Shown: positions 46,936 through 57,411 of the stretch, in pieces
Layout: each line of letters begins with the position of its first letter
How positions within the stretch are numbered: the first letter of the stretch is position 1
Origin: Trichodelitschia bisporula
Lineage: Eukaryota > Ascomycota > Dothideomycetes > Phaeotrichales > Phaeotrichaceae
Length of the DNA: 64,000 nucleotides
Direction of reading: 5' to 3'
Assembly (NCBI GenBank): GCA_010356995.1
Contig: ML996693.1
Coordinates: 248,001 to 312,000 of the forward strand
Notes under the pieces: model-generated
What the model saw: only the letters and a program-made list of their open reading frames with translations
Databases searched by the model: none
What the model was told of the DNA's origin: nothing
Program-made: the position numbers and the translations under genes

Positions 46936-47815
46936 ATGCCGCCGCGCAAAGCGCGACCGGAAGATGGCGCCTCGGGCACGGTGACGCCGGGCGTGGGCAT
47001 CGAGGTACTGCACCCCCTCACTCCTTCCCTCCCTCGCACCAGCCCGTCCCCACAAACCCTCACTAACGCCCACAGGAACTCAACCTCCCCAAAACCATGA
47101 TTGCACGTCTAGCCAAAGGCATGCTCCCTGCCAACACATCGATCAACAAAGAAGCACTACTCGCAATAAGCAAGAGCGCAACCGTATTCGTGAGCTACAT
47201 CAGTGCTCAGGCGAACGACAACGCGCTGCGCGGCGGCAAGAAGACGATCCAACCTGAGAATGTGTTTGAGGCTATGGCCGATCTGGAGATGGGGGATTTT
47301 GTACCGAGGTTGGAGGCGGAGTTGAAGAGTGAGTTTCCTTGTGGAGGGGAGGGGGAATTTTGGGGGGGTGCTGACGAGGGCTAGAGTATAATGCGATGCA
47401 GTGCGAGAAGAGGAATAATTATAGGAGGAAGATTCGTGATGAGCAGAAGGCGAAGAAGACGGCGACGGGTGGGGGGGATACTAGTGCTTTGGCTGATGAG
47501 GGTGATGGGGAGGCTCAGGCTTCGAAGAAGGTGAGGAGGACTACAGCGGGTGAGGCGGATTCGGTGATGCCGGTGGGCTTGGAGGGGGAGGGTGAGGAGG
47601 ATGAGGAGGAGGAGGAGGTTGGGGAAGGTGAGGAGGGTGAGGATGAGGAGGGTGAGGATGGGGCGGAAGAGGGAGAGGGTGAAGAAGAGGAAGAGGAGGA
47701 GGAAGATGATGTGGTTTACGAAGAAGAGGAGGAAGTTGACGTCGATGAACGCCTTGAGGATGAGGACATGCGTGATGGAAATCAGTCTGATGTTGAGGAT
47801 GAGGATAGCGACTAA
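46936..47815 (+). CDS. DPB4: histone-fold protein Dpb4 (Pol epsilon / chromatin remodelling subunit)
   Basis: Histone-fold subunit shared by DNA polymerase epsilon and an ISWI-type (CHRAC) remodeller. Exons are 46936-47004, 47076-47328 and 47385-47815; introns are 71 and 56 nt; 250 residues. The fold covers about residues 24-108: ELNLPKTMIARLAKGMLPAN, then INKEALLAISKSATVFVSYI, ANDNALRGGKKTIQPENVFE and ALADLEMG-like helix AMADLEMGDFVPRLEAELK. A linker KYNAMQCEKRNNYRRKIRDE follows and a long Asp/Glu tail (about 165-250) typical of fungal orthologues. In the opposite direction the acidic tail reads as Leu/Pro-rich frames that are artefacts. Confidence 0.92.
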
Positions 47816-48173
47816 AGAAACTGGGTATAACGCCTTGATATTCACGTCCGGCATGGCTTTCACTCTGTGCTCTTGAGGATTGAGTGCACATTGTCCTTTT
47901 GACAGACCACATTGAGATGCCTAAGGGCTACTGTTCCATCTCAGGATACAAGCGACATATACATGCCTTCTGCTCCGAGCTCTCACTAGCGGTTGCTTGA
48001 ACTTGAGCCGTAAAGTATGATCACTGATAGCACACTTTCCCTCAAGCCTTCTCCATGTCATTATTACAGGATTGACTTGCATCTTTCCTCATGCCATGAG
48101 ATGAAAGGTACATCCTCAGCCCCATAATGCAGCCTGCGGCGTGGTGGCGGTAAACACGCCGCTCCCCTACTTC
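47816..48173. other. convergent 3' region
   Basis: A 358-nt gap between convergent genes. Nothing seen beyond 3' UTR sequence. Confidence 0.5.
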
Positions 48174-48735
48174 TTAAGTAACACATCCTCCCGGAAGCGA
48201 ACTACGCGCGTCAGTCAGAGCCTCCCCAATATAACGATACCTACACCTCGTCATGCGCTCCGTATCCACGATATTGGCCCAGTTCCGCGCATGCTCCTCA
48301 AGCGCCTTGGGATTGTTCCACGCATACCCCGGCGCGTCCTCGTCCTTCGTCCACTTGTACCCAGAAGCCTCCCTAATGGCATCCAGCTGCGGAGCCATCT
48401 CCGGCTTCTGCGCATCCTGAGGCGTTGTCTCCATGCTCGTGAAGTCGATGCTGCGCTTCCCGTTCGCGTTCAACGTGGGTGCGGGCGCGAGTGCGTGCGC
48501 GTTGTGGATTGGGGTGGGGTTGTGCGAGTTTGGTGGCGAGAAGTCGGACTGCGGGTTAGAGGCACGGGGCGGAGTGGACGGGAGGCGACTGGAGGAGGAG
48601 AGGGAGAGGTCGAGCATCTGTGCATCTGCAAACGGGGTCAGTGGATGTGGGGAGAGGGACGGGGAGGGGTGGTGGGGGGGGGGGGGGTTTATTACCCGCT
48701 TGGTTCTCTTGATTGGCTGGGTCGGAGGGCGCCAT
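48174..48735 (-). CDS. small protein of unknown function with optional intron
   Basis: Exon 1 is 48735-48696, exon 2 is 48625-48174 (163 residues if read through). The 70-nt first intron contains a 14-nt poly-C run. The protein is Ser/Pro-rich at first (LDLSLSSSSRLPSTPPRASN) and then has a better ordered part: QLDAIREASGYKWTKDEDAP, GYAWNNPKALEEHARNWANI and VDTERM. That part looks like a conserved fungal module, but I cannot name it. A second, 45-nt in-frame intron with a CTGAC branch and CGTAG acceptor (about 48246-48202) may be removed, giving 148 residues; the frame is open either way, so the C-terminus is uncertain. Confidence 0.62.
48674..48687 (+). repeat. poly-G run (14 G) inside an intron
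   Basis: Fourteen G on the plus strand, poly-C in the first intron of the minus-strand gene at 48174-48735, about 7 nt after the donor. Confidence 0.9.
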
Positions 48736-49101
48736 GGCTATGCGCTTTGCTGTCGACTATCGACGATGTGTACTGAAAGAGACAGATGTATACGAGCGGA
48801 GTATGGCGTTGTCGAGAGGTGTCGCAACTGACTGTTCACCACGATGATGCATCTTTCCGCCTTGGTGCCTTGCGTGGCGCATCGCTGCAAAAGCGCTTGG
48901 CATCACGAAGGGGACGAGGCTGAAAAGTGGCGGGGTCCCCAAGCGCCCAGGCCGGTTCCCCGTCCCGCGTCCCTTGCATCCAAACCCCTCCAACCACCAC
49001 GTCGTCCTCTCCGAACCACCCGGCAACATCACCATCCGATCACTCGCCTACGTCTCTTACATAACTTCATTCTCCTTCATATCCCCTAATACGACACAAC
49101 G
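48736..49101. promoter_or_regulatory. divergent promoter region
   Basis: A 366-nt gap between divergent starts of the small unknown protein and the SUZ protein. It must hold both promoters. Confidence 0.5.
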
Positions 49102-50007
49102 ATGAGCTCTGCACGATCAAAAGTCCCAGACGCGTGGGACGACGACTGGGAGAAGGTAGCCGATGTACGCGCACCACCCGATCACGCTTCGCCGCTCCCT
49201 ATTGACACCATATAGCAAGAACCAAGCGCACCGTCCCAGGCCTCCGCACAACCGGAAACCAAACTCAGCAAAGCTGAACGCCGCGCCCGGCACGCAGAAG
49301 CAAACAAGCGCCTCTGGCAAGCAGCGTCCGTAACCCCACCCCTTCCACCCACCACGACGGTCCCACGGACACCGCTTCGCACAACAGGAATGATACTAAC
49401 CCACCCCAGCGAAACGCCCGACCGACCCCTCTTCGTCGACGCCAACGACTCCATCCCCCTCAAGACCGAATTCAAACCCCCAGTCAAGGTCGTCCTAAGC
49501 CGCAAGCCGCCCACCAACGTCGCCAAATCAATGGGCAACATGAAGCTAGACGACGACTCAGACAGCGAGGCCGAGGCAGCTGCCAAACGCGAACGCGAGT
49601 TCGCAGAGCGGCAGGCGCGCGCCGCGCGCGAGCGCGAGGAGAAACAGCGCAAGTACGCGGAGGCGCGTGAAAGGCTGTTTGGCACGGGGACGGGCAGCGG
49701 AGGTGCCCCCGGGGATACGCGCAATGCTTCGCCATCCGTAAACAGCAGCCGGAATTCGTCCCGCGGCAAGGGGCGCGAGCGCGCAGACCCGCAATCCGAA
49801 CCTGCCGATCAATCGCCCGCGCGTGCAGGCCCGACGAGGCGCCAGCTGTTCGATCCGGGGTATACGTCGAAGCCGGTCGGGCAGAGGGCGGGGGGGCTGG
49901 CGGTGCAGGAGGAGAGACCAATTCGGGCGCCGAAGGGGCCGGATGCGAGTGGGCGGGGGGGGTTTGGGTTTGCGCTGCGAGGGGGCAGGGGCGGGATGAC
50001 CTCTTAG
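49102..50007 (+). CDS. SUZ/SUZ-C domain protein, SZRD1-like
   Basis: Likely RNA-binding protein. Exons are 49102-49164, 49216-49325 and 49410-50007; introns are 51 and 84 nt; 256 residues. Order of parts follows animal SZRD1: an acidic N-terminus with paired Trp (VPDAWDDDWEKVAD), a SUZ-like segment (TEFKPPVKVVLSRKPPTNVA), a charged helix REFAERQARAAREREEKQRK leading to YAEARERLFG, and a C-terminal SUZ-C motif, PKGPDASGRGGFGFALRGG. The SUZ motif binds RNA in known proteins. Intron 2 joins AAETPDRPLFVDANDSIPLK. Gly-rich end. Role in this fungus is inferred from domain order alone. Confidence 0.82.
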
Positions 50008-50464
50008 GTTCCAGGGCGGGGTGAAGAGGCGGATGAAGGGAGTTCAGGATGTGGTGCGCAGTGATACCCCCGGATTTTTTTCGTGGCCGGAGCTAGGTCC
50101 GACGAGGCGTTAGGGAGGAGATGCGATCGGCGCCGTTTCGATGCGACCCTTGAACCCGAGGAGGGGGATCGGAGCTACAGTACCCGCGTCTTGGGACGGG
50201 CGAAGGAGATCGATTGGCTTAATTGACATATTTTGGTTTCCCGGATTTGTGCGCGAGCGCTGTGGACCCCGACGTGCATTGTGCTGTCAACAGCGGAACG
50301 CAGTTCGATCACGATCGCCAGTCGCGTATCGAACCAGGATCGCGATATATCGCTTACTTAAGGAGCCTCCATGGCACGTCTCAGCAGCCAACGGACACGC
50401 ACCCGGCTCATAATCGAGCCTTCTTCTTATTCTTACCTTTCGTACCACCTTTACCAGCACATTC
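50008..50464. other. intergenic, promoter of repeat protein
   Basis: A 457-nt gap between two plus-strand genes. Nothing distinct seen. Confidence 0.5.
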
Positions 50465-51830
50465 ATGCACGCCCTCCTCCTCGCCGCCTCCCTAGGCATA
50501 GCGCACTTCGCCGCTGCTGCCACAATACCTGCGCCGTTAGGCGCCCGCGGTAAGCAAGCGCACCTCATTCCCTCCACAAGGCTAACCATCAGCCCCTGCC
50601 CTTCCCACCGCAGTCCCGAACGCCAATGGCTTAACCGGCGCCCTTCCCGGCGCCCTTCCGGGCGCGCCTGGTGTGCCCAGCGGTATGCTTGGTGCGGCCG
50701 GCGTGAAGGGCGTGTCGAACTCGGCGGCGGTTTTGTCGTTGCTTGGTATTGGGATTAGTGTCCCGGGTGTGCCAGCCGCGCCTGACCTTCCGGCGGTCCC
50801 GGGTGTACCAACTGTCCCGGCTGTCCCGGGTGCACCAGCTGTCCCGGGTGTACCAGCAGTCCCTAATCTCCCAGTGGTTGGCAATCTTCCCGTAGTTGGG
50901 GGCGCGGGCGCTGGCACAGGAGAGAACACTGGCGCGGGCCTCGGGCTTCCGGTCTCTGTGCCTGCGCTGCCGGCTCCCGTGCCAGATGTGCCGGCTCCTA
51001 AGCTCCCGGTTCCTAAACTCCCGGTTCCGGCTGTTGGGGATCTTCCCACTGGGGGAGCGGATGCTGGCGCAGGGACGCCGGCTGGGTCTGGTGGACTTCC
51101 ACTTCCCGCGGGCCTTCCCATCCCCGCAGGTCTTCCCATCCCGGCTGGTCTCACCCTCCCGACCAATCTCGCCGCCGTCCCCGGCATAACCACGCTAGTA
51201 ACCTCCGTTGTCTCATACTTAGTCAGCTCACTCCTCAGCCTCATCACCGGGATCAACGAAGGCCTACCCATCCCCTCTCTTCCCTCTATCCCGGCTAAAA
51301 TCGGTCGCCGTACTCCACAACTCAGCTCACCCGCCAGCCTAGGCAGCGCCGTAACCACCGCTTCCTCTGCCATCCCTCCGGGCCTGGCAATCAACGGCTT
51401 TCCACTCACTATGCCCTGTCTCAACAACGACATCACGCCGAACTTGCTGCCGAATGTGCTTAATGGTATGGGTACTGGCGTGCTGGCGATTGCCTTATCC
51501 TTGGCTGGGCTGCATCTCTTGGTCCGTGATGTGGAGGTTGAACATGTCAAGCGTCAACTGGGCAGCGTTCTCGGGGGTGTGCCTGGCGTGGGTGGGCTTG
51601 CGGACGTAGTGACCGGCGCAGTCGGCTCTGTTCCCATCGCCGGATCCACGAGCGGTGCGGCCAACCCCGTCGGCACAGCCACGGGCGCTCTATCTGCCAC
51701 ACCGGCTGCCGGGCTCGTCAACACCCTCACTGACCTCCTCTCCGCCCTGCCATTGATCGGCAGCCTCCTCAACGCCTCCTCGGCAGTGCAGGCGGCAACC
51801 CCCTCGGCGCAGTGTGCAGTGTCCCCGTAG
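50465..51830 (+). CDS. secreted Val/Pro/Gly-rich repeat protein, open part
   Basis: Exon 1 is 50465-50549, exon 2 is 50614 to a stop at 51830; the intron is 64 nt; 433 residues. Residues 1-19 look like a signal peptide (MHALLLAASLGIAHFAAAA). Residues about 75-120 are VPAVPGAPAVPGVPAVPNLP-type repeats, with further PVPKLPVPAVGDLP and LPIPAGLPIPAGL repeats to about 220, resembling elastin-like or cell-wall structural sequences. The rest is hydrophobic with patches such as LVTSVVSYLVSSLLSLITGI and VLNGMGTGVLAIALSLAGLH, and two Cys. No named domain. Downstream coding-like sequence in other frames suggests the stop is not the ancestral end (see the next feature). Surface or secreted role is inference. 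Confidence 0.6.
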
Positions 51831-52452
51831 CCAGCGGTGACGTAAGAAACCTCGCCGTCGGCAGCTTAACTAGCTTTCTCACGCGGCGGGCCGGGCCGCT
51901 CGACGCCGCCACAGGCCTAGCCGGCGGCGCGACCGGTGCCACAAACGCACTTTCTCTCCTAACCCCCGTGCTCAGCCTAATCGGCACGCTCGCCAACGCG
52001 CTACCGCTCACTTTGCCCATCACCTTCGCACTGAACACCGCGACCTCTACACTCTGCGGCCTGCTCGGCCCTCTCCTGTCCCAGGTGTCTGGGTCCAAGA
52101 GCGTGGTCCCCTTGGTTACGGTGCTGAATCTCCTTCCGATGGTTGATGACGGGTTTGCGGGGCTGGCGGGGTTGGATAGTCTTGATGCGTTGACGAATGC
52201 GGCGGCGGGGTTGAATGCGGGGAATGCGAGTTTTGTGGAGGGCTTGCCGGTTGGTGGGGGTGGTTGGCGGGGGCGATGCAGGTTGTTCAGAATCTTGAGG
52301 TTGCGAAGGCGAATGGGGTTGATGTGGCGGGGGCGGGAGGGTTGTTGTTTCAGCGGGCTTGGGGGTGGGGGTGGGGGGGGGGGTGCTTAGAAAATGGAGG
52401 GAGTGGGGTTGGTGATGGTGATGGTTTGGGAGGTGGTGATGGTTGGGCTTGA
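51812..52452 (+). pseudogene. coding-like continuation of the repeat protein in other frames
   Basis: Directly after the stop of the repeat protein, the +2 frame stays open with similar composition: VASGDVRNLAVGSLTSFLTR, then ATNALSLLTPVLSLIGTLAN and LNLLPMVDDGFAGLAGLDSL. From about 52250 a third frame reads MQVVQNLEVAKANGVDVAGA then a Gly/Trp-rich end. Two frame changes are needed, near 51770-51785 and near 52235-52265, the second in a G-rich tract. No plausible intron joins the first pair: a 32-71 nt candidate fails on phase or length. It may be a decayed 3' end, sequence errors in G-rich DNA, or a second gene lacking a start. Confidence 0.45.
52373..52383 (+). repeat. poly-G run (11 G)
   Basis: Eleven G in a row following GGGGGTGGGGGT, in the coding-like tail of the repeat protein. 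Confidence 0.85.
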
Positions 52453-54891
52453 GGTTTGGATCAAAAGCTTGCTTTGGTTTATCTTCGAAGATGGTAGCTA
52501 GCGCGACCATCTACAGTTTTGAATTCATATTTCGTTTTGGATGCTATCGTTGACGTACTCATGTGCTCGCCCTTAGAAGGACGGGCATCGGATTGTAGAT
52601 GATGGCTGTGGTGGAGTTGCCAACGAATGACGTCAACGAGACTTGATGTCCCAGGGTCGCTCTTGCCTTCCTCACGACAGCAAGACTGAAGTGAAGGCCA
52701 TCTCATTATCGTGACCTCTTATCGTCATCACCTTCACCCAACCCTCATGTACCGAAAGCAATTGAATGAATACCTTCTTCCCAGGCAATGAACCCCCCCG
52801 GTCACGATGTAGCCGTACCGCGTGCCACATACGGTCCCGATGCAAAGTTCAAGAGCCTAGAACGCACTGGATGACAAGCCAGCGAGTCGAAAGCCAGTCA
52901 GAACGAATCCTGACCGGTAGGCGACGGCATGCCGATGGAAGTTAGCCGAATATCGGCTAGCTCGGATCGGCGCGCTGCTGGAGCGATGCATCACGCACTT
53001 CCCTTTCGGTTTAGCTGCGCAGGGCGTCACGGCAGCGGGCCTAATCTCCACGAACACAGAGATAGCGAAGACGGCACGACCTTGCGATGACGCGGGGTTC
53101 CTGGAATGCTCTCCTGCTTGTGTTCGATACTGCAGTTCTCATGGCAATTTGACTGCCACTACTGCATTGCAGTTGCTTCTTTGTTGCAGAAGTAAAGCGC
53201 ATGGGTTTCTGGTGGTGAAGGAGTGGCAGTGCCGAGCAGCGCGGGCAGTGCAGGTGTTTGCTCATACTGCAGATCATGGCAATGCCGGAGACACTGCAGG
53301 TCCTGCTGCCATCGTGTTGGTCGCTTCTTGATGCCGAGTTGAGAGTTGGTGCAGCATGGCCGCATTAGCTCCCCCGCCGGATGCTTGTCCATCTCCCAAT
53401 GGACCTTTTGGGTCGCAATCACACTACGGTACGGGTACGGTAAGTGCTCTTCCTTCTGAGGTGTTCGGACAGCGTACTGAACAACATCTCTCGTCGCTAC
53501 TAGGCCCCCCGTTTCGTCGACGGAGACGCCGGAAACTCCTGCGGCGAAGTTGAAGCGTTTCAAACCCCACCTTCACTTGAGGTTCTAGCTTGACGACATC
53601 GGCTTAAACAAAGCAGATCAACCAACCAGACGTTCCAGACAGCGCCTCACGTAACCCATTTTGTCATAAAGCCGCATCCAAAAATAGAGGCAATTTCCTC
53701 AAAGAAGCGCCTTTGCCCCCAAACCGACCCGGTCTCGTTCCGACTACCCCTCCTTCTCCAAACGACCCCGCCTCTCGACCTGGGTTTGGGTATCAAGTGA
53801 ACTCCCCTGGCAAGAGCCGAACGGGAGGGAGCGGGAGTACCCCTTGGCGATCGTCAACTCACCCACGACCTTGTAACAACGCAGGGCGGGCGCAGCAATC
53901 AGAGGCGGCGAACAGCTAAAACCGACAAACACCGGACGTGAACAGGTGGTAGGGAAATGCAGACTGGCGGTGGGTGTCCGATGGCCCAGGTCCTATGCCT
54001 ACCAGTCAGGTGGAAGGATGGCTTGCAACCCTACCATCCCGGCCATGCTCTTGGGTGTGGGGGCTGGTACGGGACGTCGTGTCTGGAGGAGAGCTAGTGG
54101 AGTACCACAGTAATCGGGGCGCAGACGGGCAGGCTTGGTGGGGTTTGACGGCCGTGCTACTCTATCACTTGGCCACTCTATCATCGCCACTCAGCGTCCC
54201 CTCCTTTCCGACCGCCCTTTTTCGAAGATTCGGGGAGTGTCTACGAGGGTTTACGAAAGTAAGAGTTTCGATGAAGAGAGCTTTCCGCTATTAGCGCCTT
54301 GCCACCTCCAGTTCGCGCCAAAAAACATGGTTGGTAGGCCGGTTACCAACCGTCCCTCCAAACCCCAGGTTTGTAGCTTTAGCAGCCGCCAGCCGCTAGG
54401 CGCGCATGTCGCAAGTCTACTTCGGATAGGTGCTGCGGAGCATTTAACAGAGCCCCATTCCTTAGTTCACGCCCTATTTGGTCTTGTGCGCCTACACACA
54501 TTTGAACGACAGGGAATGTGAGAGAAGAAACAGTGCAAAAGCAAGAGAAAAACTGGACGAGTTGGGTCTTCACGCCTTCGGCCCTCCTGTCACAACCCCC
54601 AGTCATATTCCAACCCCCTCTCTAGGCATCTGCTGGGGTCACCTTACATCTGACCAACCCTCCCCCCCTCCCATCCTTCAACTTTCTTTCTGACAAACTC
54701 TCTCCTCTTCCTCCTCATTCCACCCCGCACTCTTTTCAGCTTGTGTTGAAGCTGTCCTCTCGTCTTATCTTTCAACATTCTGTCGCTCTGGCTTGATATT
54801 GAGCCCCAGCGAATTCTTTTGTGCTTATCACCAGTCATACCCCGCATTCCGCGCCCCTCTTAGCCCCCAAATCTTCCCCTCTGCCCTTAAC
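52453..54891. other. gene-poor stretch, 2.4 kb
   Basis: Lies between the repeat protein and the coiled-coil gene. Reading frames are short and motif-free. The last 250 nt are C/T-rich, typical of a fungal promoter and leader. Confidence 0.5.
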
Positions 54892-57065
54892 ATGGCCCGA
54901 CACGTGCGTCCTGGGCGTGGTGGGTATGAGGACGAGTTCACCGAAGACGAATGGCACACCGATGCCTGGCATCGCTCGCGCAACGCAAGCCGCACCCGCC
55001 CCCCGCCCCCTCCTCCAAACCGCAGCACCGGCGCCTTCCTCTCCCCAGAAAATCTAGGCTATGGCGGCGGTAGTTCTCGCCTCCGCTCACGCTCCCAGGG
55101 CAACATGCCCGCACCAAACGTCTACGTCTACACCAACCAGACGACGGAGAGTGACCTGCGCGACAACCATTCGAGCTCGCGCTCGCCCTCCCCGCGCTTG
55201 AAGCCCCGCGGCGGTGGCCGTGGCAGAAGCCGGAGCCGCGTCGACGAGGACTTTCGCGATGAACTCTTCGATAAACTCGACGACATCGACCACGATCTGC
55301 GCCGGTCGCGCAGCCGCGCCCGCACCGATGCTGCTCCCGCGCCTCCCGCCGTCGCTCTTCCCACCTTCATGGCCCCGCCTTACTACGCGGGAGCGCCACG
55401 TGACCCGAGCCCGGGCTACCACGAGCTGATGCGGCTGAAGGAGGACCAGGCACTCAACCGGGAGCGAGATCTCGAGCGTAGTCTTGAGGCGAAGTTGGCC
55501 CGCGAGAAGGATCACGAGCGGGACCGCCGGCTAAAGGTTGAGCTCGAACGGGAGCGCGATGAGCGGCAGCGGCATGAAGAACACCTACGGCAGAAGCTTG
55601 AGCAGCTGGACCGGCAGGCGGAGGTTGATCGCGTCAGAGACGAGGCACGCTTCCATGCTGCTGACTGGAAGTACCGGCAGCTGATGGAGGAGACGGGCCG
55701 GCGCACTGAGGACGAGCGTGCCATGCAGCTTGAGATCCGCGAGCGTGACGAGGAGATCTACAAGAAGAAGTATGAGCTGCGTCGCCTAAAGGATCGCATT
55801 GATGCCGAAGAAGAGCGCGCTCAGCAGGAGAGCAAGGAGAAGGAGTGGAAGACGCGGCTTGAGGTCGAGAAGCTCAAGCAGGAGCAGGCCAGGCAGGCTG
55901 CTGATTTGAAGCGTGATGAGGAGCGCAAGCGCATCCTCGCTGAAAAGGCCGAGCAGGAGCAGAAGGCCAAGGCGGAGCGCGAGCGTATCAAGCTTGAGAT
56001 TGAGCAGAAGGAACGTGCTGAGCAGGCTGAGCGCCAGAAGATCAAGCTGGAGCTTGAGGCTAAGGAGGCTGAAGAGGAGGAGCGCCAGAAGGCTATTGTG
56101 GACAAGTACAATGCCAAAATGGCCAAGGAGAAGAAGGAGGCAGAGGAGAGAGCAGCCCGCGCTGTTGCAGAACATGAGAAGAAGCTTGCGGATCAGAAGA
56201 AGAAGGAAGAAGAGATGAAGGAGAAGTTCCGCCGTGAAGAGGAGGCGAAGAAGAAGAAGGAAAAGGAGGAGGAAGACAGGTGGAAGATGAAGCTCAAGAT
56301 GAAGGAGGACGAAGAGAAGGAGAAGAAAAAGAAGAAGGATAAGGAGATCGAGGAGGAGATGTTCAAGCGTCTCAACCACTTCGGCTTTCAGGAGAATCAG
56401 ATCGATGTCTTGCTGCATCCGAAGAAGGCAGGCCACCTCCCGCCTGGCGCTATGCCCATAAATGCGCTCCCTCCCCCTCCTCCTCAGCATCTCCCCGGAC
56501 CACCATATCCACCACCTCCACCTATGGGAATGCCGATGCCGATGCAGCCACCCCCACCCCCGCATCACCACCACCACACCAACACGCTGTCGCTGGAGCT
56601 GCGCCGCGACGCCGCCCCGACGTTTATCAAGGTCCACCGCGACCATCTCGACATCGAGACTCTGCGCTACTACAATCTCCCATGGGAATACGACCATGTA
56701 AGTCGCCTTCACTTGCCTTTTCGTCCCCAGCTAATCCGTCCCAGGTCGACCCCAACTTCATCATCATCCTGCAGGAGATGGACACGCGCGAGACGGAGAT
56801 CCTCTTCGAGCACACGCGCAAGCTGCGCCGCGGTGGCGCGCAGCTGCTAATTGAGGACCGTGGGCGTGGCACGCGTCCCGAATATGCTTTTGTGCGGCGC
56901 CGCAAGCCGTCAGCGTCGCCTAGTGGGCGGAAAAGGTCACCGCGGAGAGTAAGCATCTTGGGCTCCATCCTCTGAAGTCCCTTTTTCGTTTCTTGGACAT
57001 TGCCAAGTTGGGATTGCTAATTTGGTCTTCTTTTCTTTCCTTTTAAGGTCGTTCGCCTGCTTTGA
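54892..57065 (+). CDS. long coiled-coil protein with conserved C-terminal domain
   Basis: Exons are 54892-56697, 56745-56948 and 57048-57065; introns are 47 and 99 nt; 675 residues. Residues 1-190 are Arg/Ser/Pro-rich (HRSRNASRTRPPPPPPN). Residues about 190-530 form a highly charged single coiled coil or charged helix of Glu, Lys, Arg, Gln (for example ERERIKLEIEQKERAEQAER). A Pro/His segment follows (PPPPPHHHHHTN). The C-terminal domain begins THIKV-like, here PTFIKVHRDHLDIETLRYYN, LPWEYDHVDPNFIIILQEMD, then RETEILFEHTRKLRRGG. I think this matches the fungal DUF8035-type domain but did not check. The ATG of MARHVRPGRG follows the leader; the frame is open 99 nt upstream without an ATG. Intron 2 has a GTAAGC donor, so the spliced end is RRVVRLL. 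Confidence 0.83.
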
Positions 57066-57411
57066 TGACCGTCTACTCCGTACGCCCGAAGTGCGTAATG
57101 TATGATGAGTTCAGTTGCCTCATGCTGCCTACATGATATCCGTTTCTTCTTGGCTCGAAACATTGATTCCGTCCTGCTGTCGGGTTCCGGCGTTTTTTGG
57201 GCGGTGTCGCCACTTCATCTTCCATCTTCTCTCCGGTCGCTTCAATCAATGAATTAGAGTTTACACAACCCTTGCCCCGTGCCACAGGTCAGAGTAGTGC
57301 TTCGTGATATTCCGTACAAGCTTCGTCCCAGAGCAGAGCACCCATGCATGCCTTGTATATAGTCCCAAACACCAGATATGCCCTTTGAACGCCACGCCTT
57401 CAGACAACCGC
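57066..57411. other. convergent 3' region
   Basis: A 346-nt gap between convergent genes. Only 3' UTR-like sequence. Confidence 0.5.

Noticed and set aside
47381-47863. Leu/Pro-rich minus-strand frames
   Set aside because: Antisense of the acidic DPB4 tail.
50582-51550. Minus-strand frame of 322 codons, Gly/Pro/Ala-rich
   Set aside because: Antisense of the Val/Pro/Gly repeats; no start context or family features.
55786-56712. Leu-rich minus-strand frame of 308 codons
   Set aside because: Antisense of Glu/Lys codons of the coiled-coil gene; typical shadow, no motif.
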